Source of the DNA: JAPUME01 sp964605715
GTDB lineage: Bacteria; Acidobacteriota; Terriglobia; UBA7540; JAPUME01
Length of the DNA stretch: 8,510 bases
Direction: 5' to 3'
Assembly: GCA_964605715.1 (NCBI GenBank)
Contig: CAZSDV010000071.1
Coordinates: 1 to 8,510, forward strand
Made by a program: the position numbers and the translations under genes. Positions 1 through 7,451 of the stretch are shown piece by piece; position 1 is the first letter of the stretch, and every line of letters begins with the position of its first letter. The notes below the pieces were generated by a model that ran no database searches, was not told where the DNA came from, and was given only the letters and a program-made list of their open reading frames with translations.

Positions 1-101
1 AGAAGAACTTGGATATGTCCGCCCCCCCCCGCTGGCAAGTAAGCTGGCGACCTACCTCGCTCGTAGCGACGGAACTAGACCGTAAGGTAACGATGCTCTC
101 C

Positions 102-129
102 ATTGAGCTGTTAATAACAGCAATTCAAT
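102..129. repeat. Interrupted inverted repeat of unknown role
   Basis: GCTGTTA (107-113) and TAACAGC (115-121) form a perfect 7-base inverted repeat around a single A. The symmetry resumes farther out with ATTGA (102-106) and TCAAT (125-129), offset by three bases. It lies 58 bases after the stop of the propeller gene. There is no T run on either side, so it does not look like an intrinsic terminator. A protein-binding dyad for a neighbouring gene outside the window is possible but unproven. Confidence 0.4.
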
Positions 130-178
130 TCCCTTGGTTCTACACTAAATCAAAAAGGACCCAACCCACAAACCTACG

Positions 179-1438
179 TCAGTTGAGTATTCTACTGATG
201 TCAACCAAATAAAGCTGGCGACCATTGCCACCGTGCGGGGAGTCAAATACCACCTTCGTGCCGTCGGGACTAATTCTGGGGTGAGTATCACAACGCACCT
301 CTCCTTTGTATTCGGCAGCGGAGTAAAATTGACCTAAATCATGACGTTTTTGACTCTGAAGGTTAAACAAATATATGTGCTGAAGGCGTTGAGCATCCGG
401 ATAGGTGTCATTCAGGAGCCATTGATTCCCAGGTAAAAAACTAAAGTGGCCGTTTTCAACTAGGCCCTCCGGGGCCACTATCTCCACATTTTCAGTTTGG
501 TCTTCATACAAGTAGTACTTGCTTTCTTCGGTGGAAGGATGCCATGCCCAAGCCATGATGTGATGGGGGTCCCTCCAAACAAAGTGGGAAGTCTTTCCAA
601 ACGGATCAAGTATGTAAGGTCTCTCTCCTTCTGGGCTTGCTGTAAGCATTCGAGTACCATAACCTCTTTTTTGTCCCTTCTCTCCCATCCACCGATTCAA
701 AAAAGCAAAACGTGAACCATCAGGTGAAACAAGGAGGTGATTGAACCAATGCCAAGCACCATCCAAACTGCCTTGAGGAAATTCCAGGTGGGCCACCTCC
801 GCCAGAGAAATGATAAGTTCCTGCTTGCCATTTTCAAGATCGATACGCCAAATTCCAGAATCCTCCGGTGCGAGCTTATCCCGATTAGGATCAGGAAATC
901 CTACGTATCCATAACCAGGGTGGCTAGTAATGGCCACTCGCCGAAAATCTGGCGCCACAGCCCACCGACCATCTGGGCTTATTGCGTAGATAGGTGCAGG
1001 AAGAGTTCGCCGCTCTCCACTCTTTATGTCGAGAATGTGGCAGATGTAACGATCTTCTTGGCGGTCATTCCAAATGACCTTCGTAGACGAACCAGGCAGC
1101 CACTGTAACATGCAGCCCTGTTGCCAACACCATGCGCTGCTTTCTCCCAACTCAGTCCATCGATCTCCGTCCTCCAAATCGATCATGCCGATCCTGATCA
1201 CATCAGACTGACGAGGTGGCCGGTGTTCAAAATCAACTTCCATCCCTAAGACATACCGGTTTGTTGGATCAAATTGCAATTTATCATAGTATCCAAACCA
1301 GTGGAATTTAGGCCCGCGCGTAAGGGCCCGAACCTGAAAAGGGCTTGTATCTCTGGTGCAGCCAAGAACGGAAAGAAGCGAAAGCCCCAGAGTTCTCTGA
1401 GCAGATCGTTCAAGAAATTTCCGACGGCTAAAGTTCAT
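179..1438 (-). CDS. Predicted Tat-exported lipoprotein with a WD40/PD40-like beta-propeller (TolB-like or oligogalacturonate-lyase-like fold), function unknown
   Basis: A 419-residue protein. The N-terminus carries a twin-arginine-like motif (SRRKFL, residues 4-9), a short hydrophobic stretch (17-26) and a lipobox-like VLGC ending at Cys27, which suggests Tat export and lipid anchoring. The rest reads as repeated beta-propeller blades with SPDG-type turns near residues 154, 238 and 390 and variants near 268 and 335. Four histidines (234, 285, 331, 386) each sit four residues before the equivalent turn position. Such an arrangement could place them around the central channel, as in the metal site of oligogalacturonate lyases, but that is inference. 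The start is ATG with AGGGGG at 1448-1453, nine bases upstream. It lies 97 bases after hisA on the same strand with no clear terminator between, so read-through from the his operon is possible. Nothing links it to histidine synthesis. The fold is fairly certain; substrate and activity are unknown. Confidence 0.72.
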   Translation of the reverse strand: MNFSRRKFLERSAQRTLGLSLLSVLGCTRDTSPFQVRALTRGPKFHWFGYYDKLQFDPTNRYVLGMEVDFEHRPPRQSDVIRIGMIDLEDGDRWTELGESSAWCWQQGCMLQWLPGSSTKVIWNDRQEDRYICHILDIKSGERRTLPAPIYAISPDGRWAVAPDFRRVAITSHPGYGYVGFPDPNRDKLAPEDSGIWRIDLENGKQELIISLAEVAHLEFPQGSLDGAWHWFNHLLVSPDGSRFAFLNRWMGEKGQKRGYGTRMLTASPEGERPYILDPFGKTSHFVWRDPHHIMAWAWHPSTEESKYYLYEDQTENVEIVAPEGLVENGHFSFLPGNQWLLNDTYPDAQRLQHIYLFNLQSQKRHDLGQFYSAAEYKGEVRCDTHPRISPDGTKVVFDSPHGGNGRQLYLVDISRILN

Positions 1439-1535
1439 TATGAAATTCCCCCTGATTAAACTTGCTTACAAACAGAAATAATTAGCGAAAAACAACATCT
1501 CAAGGAAATAGTAAAAAATCCTTACCCAGGAAAAG

Positions 1536-2225
1536 CTAAACTTTTGAGAAAAATTCAGGGAAGTACTGTCGGTAAATATGCATTCCGAGAGCAGTATGCA
1601 TTCCTAGATCATCAAGTGCGCGGATTTCTTCCTCCATGCTAATGCCTCCAGCGGCAGTAATCTTGTGCTTAGTCAGGCCTCGTAACTTTTCGAACCAACT
1701 TAGGTTGGTACCTTCCAGCCTTCCCTCTTTATCAATATAGGTACAAAGAAACTCCGAACAATAAGGTTCCAGGTTAGGAAATACCTCCTCAGGTGTAAAC
1801 GGGAGGAGCTTCTTCCAGCCACTCACAGCAACCTGATTTCCTAGGCAATCAACCGCGATGATTATCTTTTCAGTCGAAATCTTATCTCTAAGCTGGGCAA
1901 GAAACTCCTCGTTCACGCCTTCAGCGGTAAAAGCAGAGCTCCCCACAATGAATTTTCGGGCACCACCGGAAACAAGCTCACGGGCACGCTCCAGGGATCG
2001 GACGCCGCCTCCAACACGACAAGGTTTCCGGGCGCAAAGTTTGCTAACAACTTTCACCTGTGGGGGACCTCCCATAGCAGCATCAAGATCAATTACCTGA
2101 ATTTCAGGATAGGACGCAAATCTTTCTAGAACTAGGAACGGATCCGGTATTTCCAGTCGCTTTTCTTTCCCTTGTATTAGCTGAACCGCCCTACCACCCA
2201 TCAGATCAATACACGGAATAATCAT
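1536..2225 (-). CDS. hisA: HisA, ProFAR isomerase: 1-(5-phosphoribosyl)-5-[(5-phosphoribosylamino)methylideneamino]imidazole-4-carboxamide isomerase (divergent type)
   Basis: Catalyses the Amadori rearrangement of ProFAR to PRFAR, the step that feeds HisF/HisH, in the cytoplasm. The 229-residue protein is a (beta/alpha)8 barrel with half-barrel symmetry. The catalytic aspartate of strand 1 is Asp7 in PCIDLMGG, and that of strand 5 is Asp126 in IAVDCLGN. The first phosphate loop is VGGGVRS (71-77) and the second is AAGGIS (191-196). YIDKEGRLEG (163-172) replaces the more usual T-D-I-x-x-D-G segment. It is somewhat shorter than typical HisA (about 240-250), and its strand-6 segment resembles a variant I associate with Acidobacteriota. 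The ATG overlaps the hisF stop by four bases (ATGA), so translation is probably coupled. It is distinguished from a second HisF by the missing HisF-specific N-terminus and by the presence of a separate full-length HisF. It is the last his gene of the operon. Confidence 0.9.
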   Translation of the reverse strand: MIIPCIDLMGGRAVQLIQGKEKRLEIPDPFLVLERFASYPEIQVIDLDAAMGGPPQVKVVSKLCARKPCRVGGGVRSLERARELVSGGARKFIVGSSAFTAEGVNEEFLAQLRDKISTEKIIIAVDCLGNQVAVSGWKKLLPFTPEEVFPNLEPYCSEFLCTYIDKEGRLEGTNLSWFEKLRGLTKHKITAAGGISMEEEIRALDDLGMHTALGMHIYRQYFPEFFSKV

Positions 2226-2986
2226 GTTAGTCTCATTGGGATGCCACGTGCCTTTAAGTACTCCTTCAACTCACGGACACCATATTGCTCATAGTGGAAG
2301 ATGGATGCCGCAAGCGCCGCATCAGCACTTCCTTCCGTAAAAACTTGGGCGAAATGCTCCAGATTTCCCGCACCACCCGAGGCAATGACAGGAATGTGAA
2401 GAGTGCAAGCAATTGCAGCTGTCAATGGGCAATCAAATCCAGCTTGGGTACCATCAGCATCCATTGAAGTTAGCAAAATTTCTCCCGCTCCCAGGCTTTC
2501 TGCCTTTCGAGCCCATTCAACGGCATCGAGTCCTGTAGACCTAGAGCCACCATAAGTACAAACCTGCCAATTTTTACTTTCCGCCTGCCAGCGGGCGTCA
2601 ATCGCCACAACAATTGCCTGAGAACCAAACCGTGAAGCTAGCTCAGTAATTAACTCTGGCTGCTCGACAGCTGAGGTGTTAATTGACACCTTATCTGAAC
2701 CTGCATCAAGCAGCCGCTTAGCATCTTTGAGGACCCGTATCCCACCTCCCACCGTCAAAGGAATAAAGAGTTGCTCAGCTACACGCCGAACCGTATCTAT
2801 AAGAGTGGATCGACCCTCAATCGAAGCTGAGATGTCAAGCATCACAAGTTCATCGGCACCAGCATGATTATATGCATCAGCCAGCTCGGCAGGATCTCCC
2901 GCATCGGTGAGATTTACAAAGTTTACACCTTTGACCACACGGCCTTGATTTACATCAAGACAAGGGATAATGCGCCGAGCTAACAT
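2222..2986 (-). CDS. hisF: HisF, imidazole glycerol phosphate synthase cyclase subunit
   Basis: The cyclase half of IGP synthase. It takes ammonia from HisH through its barrel and turns PRFAR into imidazole glycerol phosphate and AICAR. The 254-residue length is standard. The start reads LARRIIPCLDVNQGRVVKG, with catalytic Asp11, and the second catalytic aspartate is Asp130 in VVAIDARW. TVGGGIR (78-84) and ASGGAGN (202-208) are the two phosphate-binding loops, and SMDADGT (174-180) is the family's strand-6 segment. The ATG lies three bases after the hisH stop. GGAG within the end of hisH, about nine bases upstream, is a reasonable ribosome binding site. hisF comes before hisA here; in many bacteria the order is hisA then hisF. 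No defects are seen. Confidence 0.97.
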   Translation of the reverse strand: MLARRIIPCLDVNQGRVVKGVNFVNLTDAGDPAELADAYNHAGADELVMLDISASIEGRSTLIDTVRRVAEQLFIPLTVGGGIRVLKDAKRLLDAGSDKVSINTSAVEQPELITELASRFGSQAIVVAIDARWQAESKNWQVCTYGGSRSTGLDAVEWARKAESLGAGEILLTSMDADGTQAGFDCPLTAAIACTLHIPVIASGGAGNLEHFAQVFTEGSADAALAASIFHYEQYGVRELKEYLKARGIPMRLT

Positions 2987-2989
2987 TAG

Positions 2990-3583
2990 CTACTTCTCCA
3001 AGAAATTCTGCAACACACGCAGGCCAATCTCGCCTGACTTTTCAGGGTGGAATTGAACAGCAGAAATCGGACCACGCTCTACAACAGAGGCAAACTTCTG
3101 GCCGTAGTTCGTTACTCCAATGCAAGCCGGCCCAACGGGCGCTGAATACGAGTGGCAAAAATAAAAAAACTCCCCACTCTTGATTCCTGTTAACAAGCCA
3201 TCTGTCTTTCGCACTTCTATCTGACTCCAACCAATATGAGGAATCTTGAATACGTCCTGTAACCGCTGGACATTGCCAGGAATAAGCCCCATTCCAGGCA
3301 TACGAGGTGCTTCTTCACTGCCTTCGTAAAGCAGCTGTAGCCCCAAGCAGATGCCAAGGTATCGACAACCTTTGTCCATTGCTTCTCTCAATGGATCATA
3401 CAAACGGGATTCATGGAGCGCTCTAATCATGGACTCAAAATGTCCTTGGCCAGGAAGAATTATCTTGTCAGAGCTGATTAGTTTCTCCGGACCGCTAACA
3501 ATTTCCACTGCGAATCCCAGATGGCGAACCGCTTTCGCAACTGAACCAACATTACCCGCACCATAGTCCACAATGGCAATCAT
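2990..3583 (-). CDS. hisH: HisH, imidazole glycerol phosphate synthase glutaminase subunit
   Basis: A class I glutamine amidotransferase that hydrolyses glutamine and passes ammonia to HisF. The protein is 197 residues, the normal length. The N-terminus IAIVDYGAGNVGSV is typical. The nucleophile is Cys79 in LGICLGLQLL, and the triad is completed by His179 and Glu181 in VQFHPEKSG. The oxyanion-strand region reads LPGQGHF (43-49), where many HisH proteins have PGVGAF. GEFFYFCHSY (137-146) matches the family's FYFVHSY with Val replaced by Cys. Its ATG overlaps the hisB stop by four bases, with AGGA just upstream. It sits directly before its partner hisF, as expected for a heterodimer made in equal amounts. 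Confidence 0.97.
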   Translation of the reverse strand: MIAIVDYGAGNVGSVAKAVRHLGFAVEIVSGPEKLISSDKIILPGQGHFESMIRALHESRLYDPLREAMDKGCRYLGICLGLQLLYEGSEEAPRMPGMGLIPGNVQRLQDVFKIPHIGWSQIEVRKTDGLLTGIKSGEFFYFCHSYSAPVGPACIGVTNYGQKFASVVERGPISAVQFHPEKSGEIGLRVLQNFLEK

Positions 3584-4173
3584 AGAAGTCCTTTGGTGCT
3601 GGGGAGTTGACGAGAAAGCTGCTTATCTCTCGCACAAGCAAATCGCAGTGCCCGCGCAAATACCTTGAACATGGCTTCAACCCGATGATGGCTCGAACGA
3701 CCATAAACAACTTTCAAGTGAACGTTTGCCTTCGCCGCCGTCACAAACCCATTAAAAAAATCTTCCAATAATTCTACTTGAAGATCACCTACATGACGAA
3801 CACGGAATGGAGCCTTCAGGACTAGATGGGCCCTGCCACTCAAGTCGACAGCTGCAAGGGCTAGAGTTTCATCCATAGGCATAAGAAAATAACCGGCGCG
3901 GAGAATCCCCTTTTTACTTCCGAGTGCTTTACGGAAAGCCTCACCCAATGCTATGCCGGCATCCTCAACTGTGTGATGCTGGTCAACATCAAGATCACCT
4001 CTAGCTGTAAGCTGCAGGTCAAAACCTCCATGCCGTGAAAATAGTTCTAGCATGTGGTCCAGGAATCGAATACCAGTCGAGACACTGTAGCAGCCTCGTC
4101 CATCGATATTGAGTCGTACTCGAACATCGGTCTCAGTGGTTTGCCGGTGAATCAGTGCTTTTCGAAACTTCAT
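3580..4173 (-). CDS. hisB: HisB, imidazoleglycerol-phosphate dehydratase (monofunctional)
   Basis: Dehydrates imidazole glycerol phosphate to imidazole acetol phosphate in the cytoplasm, using a two-manganese site. The 197 residues cover only the dehydratase domain. The N-terminal histidinol-phosphatase domain found in enterobacterial HisB is absent. The duplicated metal-binding pattern is clear: FLDHMLELFSRHGGFDL (37-53, His40 and His48), DQHHTVEDAGIALGEAF (64-80, His66, His67, Glu70), MDETLA (100-105), and SSHHRVEAMFK (160-170, His162, His163, Glu166). The ATG is preceded by GAGGGG at 4179-4184, five bases away. The gap to the hisC stop is 30 bases, the largest between structural his genes here. 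The stop overlaps the hisH start. Histidinol phosphate must be dephosphorylated by a protein encoded elsewhere. Confidence 0.97.
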   Translation of the reverse strand: MKFRKALIHRQTTETDVRVRLNIDGRGCYSVSTGIRFLDHMLELFSRHGGFDLQLTARGDLDVDQHHTVEDAGIALGEAFRKALGSKKGILRAGYFLMPMDETLALAAVDLSGRAHLVLKAPFRVRHVGDLQVELLEDFFNGFVTAAKANVHLKVVYGRSSHHRVEAMFKVFARALRFACARDKQLSRQLPSTKGLL

Positions 4174-4203
4174 GTAATCCCCTCAGCACGAGCGAACCGT
4201 AAA

Positions 4204-5304
4204 TTATGTTCCAATCTTTCTTCTCAGGTCGCTTCGCTTAACTGTCTCCATCAAATGCTGTACCCGTCGAAGCTCCTCAATAAGAAGGCGTGTTTGTGCC
4301 AAAGAACCAACGGTGAAGCGGAGGTAACCGCACAAGTTGGATGCGTATGTCCAGTCGCGAACTAAGATGCGCTTACGTCTTAGGCGTCTGGCAATTTCAC
4401 TACTTCGTTTCCCTATTCGAGTTAAAACAAAATTTGCAGAACTTGGAACGTAAAATACGTTCATCTCATCAAAGGCCCCACAGAGCCTTTTGCGGTTAGC
4501 CAAAACCTGTGCAACGTACTGACTGACGTATTTTTTTTGGTTGATAGCCTCCACTGCGCACGCGAGGGCTATCGAATTAACCGAAAACGGATTTTTTCCG
4601 CACCGCATCATCTCCGTTAATTTTTCATTGGCAAAAACACAGCCCATCCTTACGGCTGCTAGGCCAAAAGCCTTAGAAAAAGTCCGAGTCACTACCAAGT
4701 TTGGATACCTGCGGATCCAAGGAAGAACTGTCTGGCCTGAGAAATCATAATAGGCTTCATCTACCAGAACCAGTGTTCTGGGTGCCGCCTCCAGTATTGC
4801 GCGAAGATCCTTCTTGCTTACAATCGTTCCGGTTGGACTGTTAGGATTAGCTAGAGCCAGCCATCGAGGTCGCTGTTTAAGAGCAGTCATAATTTGTTCT
4901 TGGGGCAAAAGAAATTTTTCGTCACACGAAACTCGAGAAACTTTTCCTCCTTGTGCATTAGCGAAATACTCATAGACAGGAAAAGTGGGAACCGGCACAA
5001 CCAGAACATCACCAGGATCGATAAAAGTTTCACAGATGATCTTTAGGGCGTCGTCAGTACCGTTAGCAAGGATCATCTCATCAGGCGACACGCGGAAGTA
5101 TCGGGCTAAGATCCGTCGACTCTCCTCATACTCGGGATAACAGGAAAGCCAATCAGGATTCAAGCGCTTCTTCAAAACGCGGATGATCCCGGGAGCGCAC
5201 CCTACTGTATTTTCATTGAAGTCCAACCGAAATTTCCCGGTGCGGCCCTCAAGTGGAGGTTGGTAACTCTTCGAACGACGAACTGTCTTTCGCGGCTTAA
5301 TCAC
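4204..5304 (-). CDS. hisC: HisC, histidinol-phosphate aminotransferase
   Basis: A PLP-dependent class I/II aminotransferase that converts imidazole acetol phosphate and glutamate to histidinol phosphate. The protein is 366 residues from the chosen GTG start. Seen motifs are LDFNENTVGC near residue 30 (family N-terminal substrate loop), NGTDDAL near 82, LANPNSPTGT near 152 (PLP-contacting Asn), LVDEAYYDF near 181, and TFSKAFGLAAVR near 208 with the Schiff-base lysine at about 211. I chose GTG at 5304 because GAGG lies about ten bases upstream and it overlaps the end of hisD by eight bases. A TTG at 5313 would add three residues, but the same GAGG would be almost touching it. The gene contains an A8 run on the coding strand (4531-4538). 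Related aminotransferases also act on aromatic amino acids, but the operon context fixes the role. Confidence 0.95.
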   Translation of the reverse strand: MIKPRKTVRRSKSYQPPLEGRTGKFRLDFNENTVGCAPGIIRVLKKRLNPDWLSCYPEYEESRRILARYFRVSPDEMILANGTDDALKIICETFIDPGDVLVVPVPTFPVYEYFANAQGGKVSRVSCDEKFLLPQEQIMTALKQRPRWLALANPNSPTGTIVSKKDLRAILEAAPRTLVLVDEAYYDFSGQTVLPWIRRYPNLVVTRTFSKAFGLAAVRMGCVFANEKLTEMMRCGKNPFSVNSIALACAVEAINQKKYVSQYVAQVLANRKRLCGAFDEMNVFYVPSSANFVLTRIGKRSSEIARRLRRKRILVRDWTYASNLCGYLRFTVGSLAQTRLLIEELRRVQHLMETVKRSDLRRKIGT

Positions 5305-6565
5305 GGGACTCAAACCTCACTTCCACCGAACGAGCATGAGCTTCTAGGCCCTCTGCCCGTGCAAGATTTGTGATGGTCGAACGCAGGTTGGCCAATCCCT
5401 TACGAGTTAGTCGCTGGACGGAAATCATCTTTACAAAATCAGCGGCTGAAAGACCTCCGCGTACTCGTGCGGCCTCCCCAGTGGGAAGTATGTGATTAGT
5501 ACCAGATGCATAATCGCCGGCGGCAACAGCACTATAATCTCCTAGAAATATGGAGCCGGCAGACCGGATCTCAGGCAGAAATTTCCTTCCATCGTTAACA
5601 AGAATCAAATGCTCAGGAGCAATTCGGTTTGCAAGGGCCAGGCTTTCTTGCTGAGAGCGCGTGATGATAATTGCTCCGCGCCGAACCAGAGATTCCCTCG
5701 CCACGGAACTGTCCAATCCCTTCACTGAGCGGATTACTTCCTGTTTGACCGCTCGAGCCAACGTCTTAGAGGACGTAAGTAAGATTGGCATTGCATCAGA
5801 ATCATGCTCAGCTTGAGCAACTAGGTCTGCTGCAATCCATCGAGGATTACCACGCGATGCCACAATAACCAGTTCCGTCGGGCCTGCAATAAAATCTACC
5901 CCACAGCTCCCTGACACCAGTTTCTTTGCTGCAGCAACATAACGGTTACCAGGCCCAACAATTTTATCAACCCGCGGTACCTTTTTTGTGCCTAGCGCAA
6001 AAGCGACGATTGCCTGTGCTCCGCCGAGGCGAAAGATTTTTTTTACTCCTAGGAGATCTGCCGCAACCAGGACAGGGGGAGACGGGTTCGGACAAGTCAA
6101 ATAAATCTCTTCAACTCCCGCCACCTGCGCCGGGATAATGCCCATCAGAACAGTGGAAGGCAATGCGAATCGCCCGCCCGGTACGTAGCAAGCCACACGC
6201 TCCAAAGGGCGAATTAATTGGGACACTTCGACGCCGGGTTGTGTCTTTATTTTCCAGGAAGAAGGCATTTGCTCTCGCGCAACGCAAGTAATGTTGCAAA
6301 TAGCTTCTCTTAAGGCATCTTTGAGCTCCGTGGAGGCTTCCTTCCGTGCTTTCTTGATTTCGCTTTTACTAACCACCCACCCAATTTTCCTAAGATCTGC
6401 GTGATCCAATCGCTGTGTCAACTCGAGCAACGCCTGATCACCATGTTTCCCAACAGCCCTCAAGATGCGAGTAGCTACTTGCTCGGCTTCTCCAAGCATA
6501 ACTTCACGCGCGGCAAGCAGACCGTAAAGTTGTTTCCGATTTTGGCTAAAGATAATACGTAACAT
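5297..6565 (-). CDS. hisD: HisD, histidinol dehydrogenase
   Basis: A zinc- and NAD-dependent enzyme that oxidises histidinol through histidinal to histidine, the last two steps of the pathway. The 422 residues are a normal length. The zinc ligands known in this family are all present: Gln251 and His254 in VAQAEHDSD, Asp351 in GDYASGTNH, and His410 in GLEAHARSVEVR. The catalytic pair is Glu318-His319 in IAPEHL. CYVPGGRFALPST and DKIVGPGNRYVAAAK are strong family signatures. An upstream GTG at 6628 would add 21 residues and overlap hisG by 47 bases, so I chose the ATG at 6565, which gives the usual MLRIIFS-like N-terminus. That ATG is 16 bases after the hisG stop and has only a weak ribosome binding site. 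An A8 run on the coding strand lies at 6037-6044. Confidence 0.95.
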   Translation of the reverse strand: MLRIIFSQNRKQLYGLLAAREVMLGEAEQVATRILRAVGKHGDQALLELTQRLDHADLRKIGWVVSKSEIKKARKEASTELKDALREAICNITCVAREQMPSSWKIKTQPGVEVSQLIRPLERVACYVPGGRFALPSTVLMGIIPAQVAGVEEIYLTCPNPSPPVLVAADLLGVKKIFRLGGAQAIVAFALGTKKVPRVDKIVGPGNRYVAAAKKLVSGSCGVDFIAGPTELVIVASRGNPRWIAADLVAQAEHDSDAMPILLTSSKTLARAVKQEVIRSVKGLDSSVARESLVRRGAIIITRSQQESLALANRIAPEHLILVNDGRKFLPEIRSAGSIFLGDYSAVAAGDYASGTNHILPTGEAARVRGGLSAADFVKMISVQRLTRKGLANLRSTITNLARAEGLEAHARSVEVRFESRD

Positions 6566-6581
6566 TAGATTATTGGTAACA

Positions 6582-7451
6582 TTAAGCCACAATTTTGTTG
6601 AGAGGATATTCCACAATATCCTCGGCACGAGCAGTCTTGAGTCTGGGAATAATTTCTCGCACCGTGCTTTCCTTGATAATCGTACTGACTGCTACCCATT
6701 TCCGGTCGCTCAGGTTAGAAATAGTTGGTCGCTTCATGGCTGGTAAAACAGCCAAAACCTTCTTGAGGTCAACTCGCCGTACGTTCATCATCAACCCCAC
6801 CTTCCCTTGCGCCTCAATGGCTCCAAGCAGGAGCATTTCAAGGTTCTTAATCTTGGTTCGTTTCCAGCGATCTTTCCAGCTTTTCCGGTTTGCAAACAGC
6901 TGCGTATTCGACTCAATCAAAGTATCAAGCACCCTGAGACCGTTGGCGCGCAGAGAAGAACCAGTTTCAGTTACCTCGACAATAGCGTCAGCCAGGATGG
7001 GAGGCTTGACTTCTGTGGCACCCCAAGAGAACTCTATTTTTGCAGAAACACCGTGTTTAGCCAGATACTTCCGCGTAACTCCTACTAACTCAGTTGCGAT
7101 GACACATCCATCCAATTCCTTCACATTTTGATAAGAAGAAGTTTCAGGAACCGCTAGGACCCAACGGACTTTGCCAAATGACTGCTTGGCATAAATGAGA
7201 TCGGCCACCTCAACAATTTTCGCTTCATTTTCTAGAATCCAATCCCTGCCAGTCAGACCGGCGTCGAGAACACCATCTTCCACGTAGCGGGCCATTTCTT
7301 GGGCACGGATGAGCATACACTCGATCTCTGGATCATCGATCTGAGGAAAATAGGAGCGCGGACTGACCGTGATATTAAATCCAGCCCGTGCAAATAACTG
7401 CAAAGTTGCACTCTGCAAACTCCCCTTTGGAATTCCCACGCGTAGTTTCAT
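6582..7451 (-). CDS. hisG: HisG, ATP phosphoribosyltransferase (long form with C-terminal regulatory domain)
   Basis: The committed first step: joins ATP and PRPP to give phosphoribosyl-ATP. The 289 residues match the long HisG type. The N-terminal catalytic lobes start VGIPKGSL (5-12), followed by GLTGRDW (65-71), IATELVGVTRKYL (118-130), and the PRPP loop ADAIVEVTETGSSLRANGL (154-172). From about residue 212 comes the ACT-like HisG C-terminal domain, which in this family binds histidine for feedback inhibition and removes the need for HisZ. The ATG overlaps the hisI stop by four bases (ATGA) and has a perfect AGGAGG (7459-7464) seven bases upstream, the best ribosome binding site in the operon. 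Placing hisG second, after hisI, is less common than hisG first. Its product is probably controlled by both attenuation and feedback inhibition. Confidence 0.97.
   Translation of the reverse strand: MKLRVGIPKGSLQSATLQLFARAGFNITVSPRSYFPQIDDPEIECMLIRAQEMARYVEDGVLDAGLTGRDWILENEAKIVEVADLIYAKQSFGKVRWVLAVPETSSYQNVKELDGCVIATELVGVTRKYLAKHGVSAKIEFSWGATEVKPPILADAIVEVTETGSSLRANGLRVLDTLIESNTQLFANRKSWKDRWKRTKIKNLEMLLLGAIEAQGKVGLMMNVRRVDLKKVLAVLPAMKRPTISNLSDRKWVAVSTIIKESTVREIIPRLKTARAEDIVEYPLNKIVA

Noticed and set aside
9..212. 67-codon plus-strand ORF at the left edge
   Set aside because: No ribosome binding site, low-complexity proline segment from the C run, overlap with the end of the propeller gene, and no recognisable domain.
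41..223. Exact 12-base direct repeat AAGCTGGCGACC at 41-52 and 212-223
   Set aside because: A window this size is expected to contain about two exact 12-base repeats by chance. One copy lies inside the end of the propeller gene, and there is no flanking structure.
6595..7131. 178-codon plus-strand ORF antisense to hisG
   Set aside because: It lies wholly inside a gene with unmistakable HisG motifs. The composition is that of an antisense shadow.
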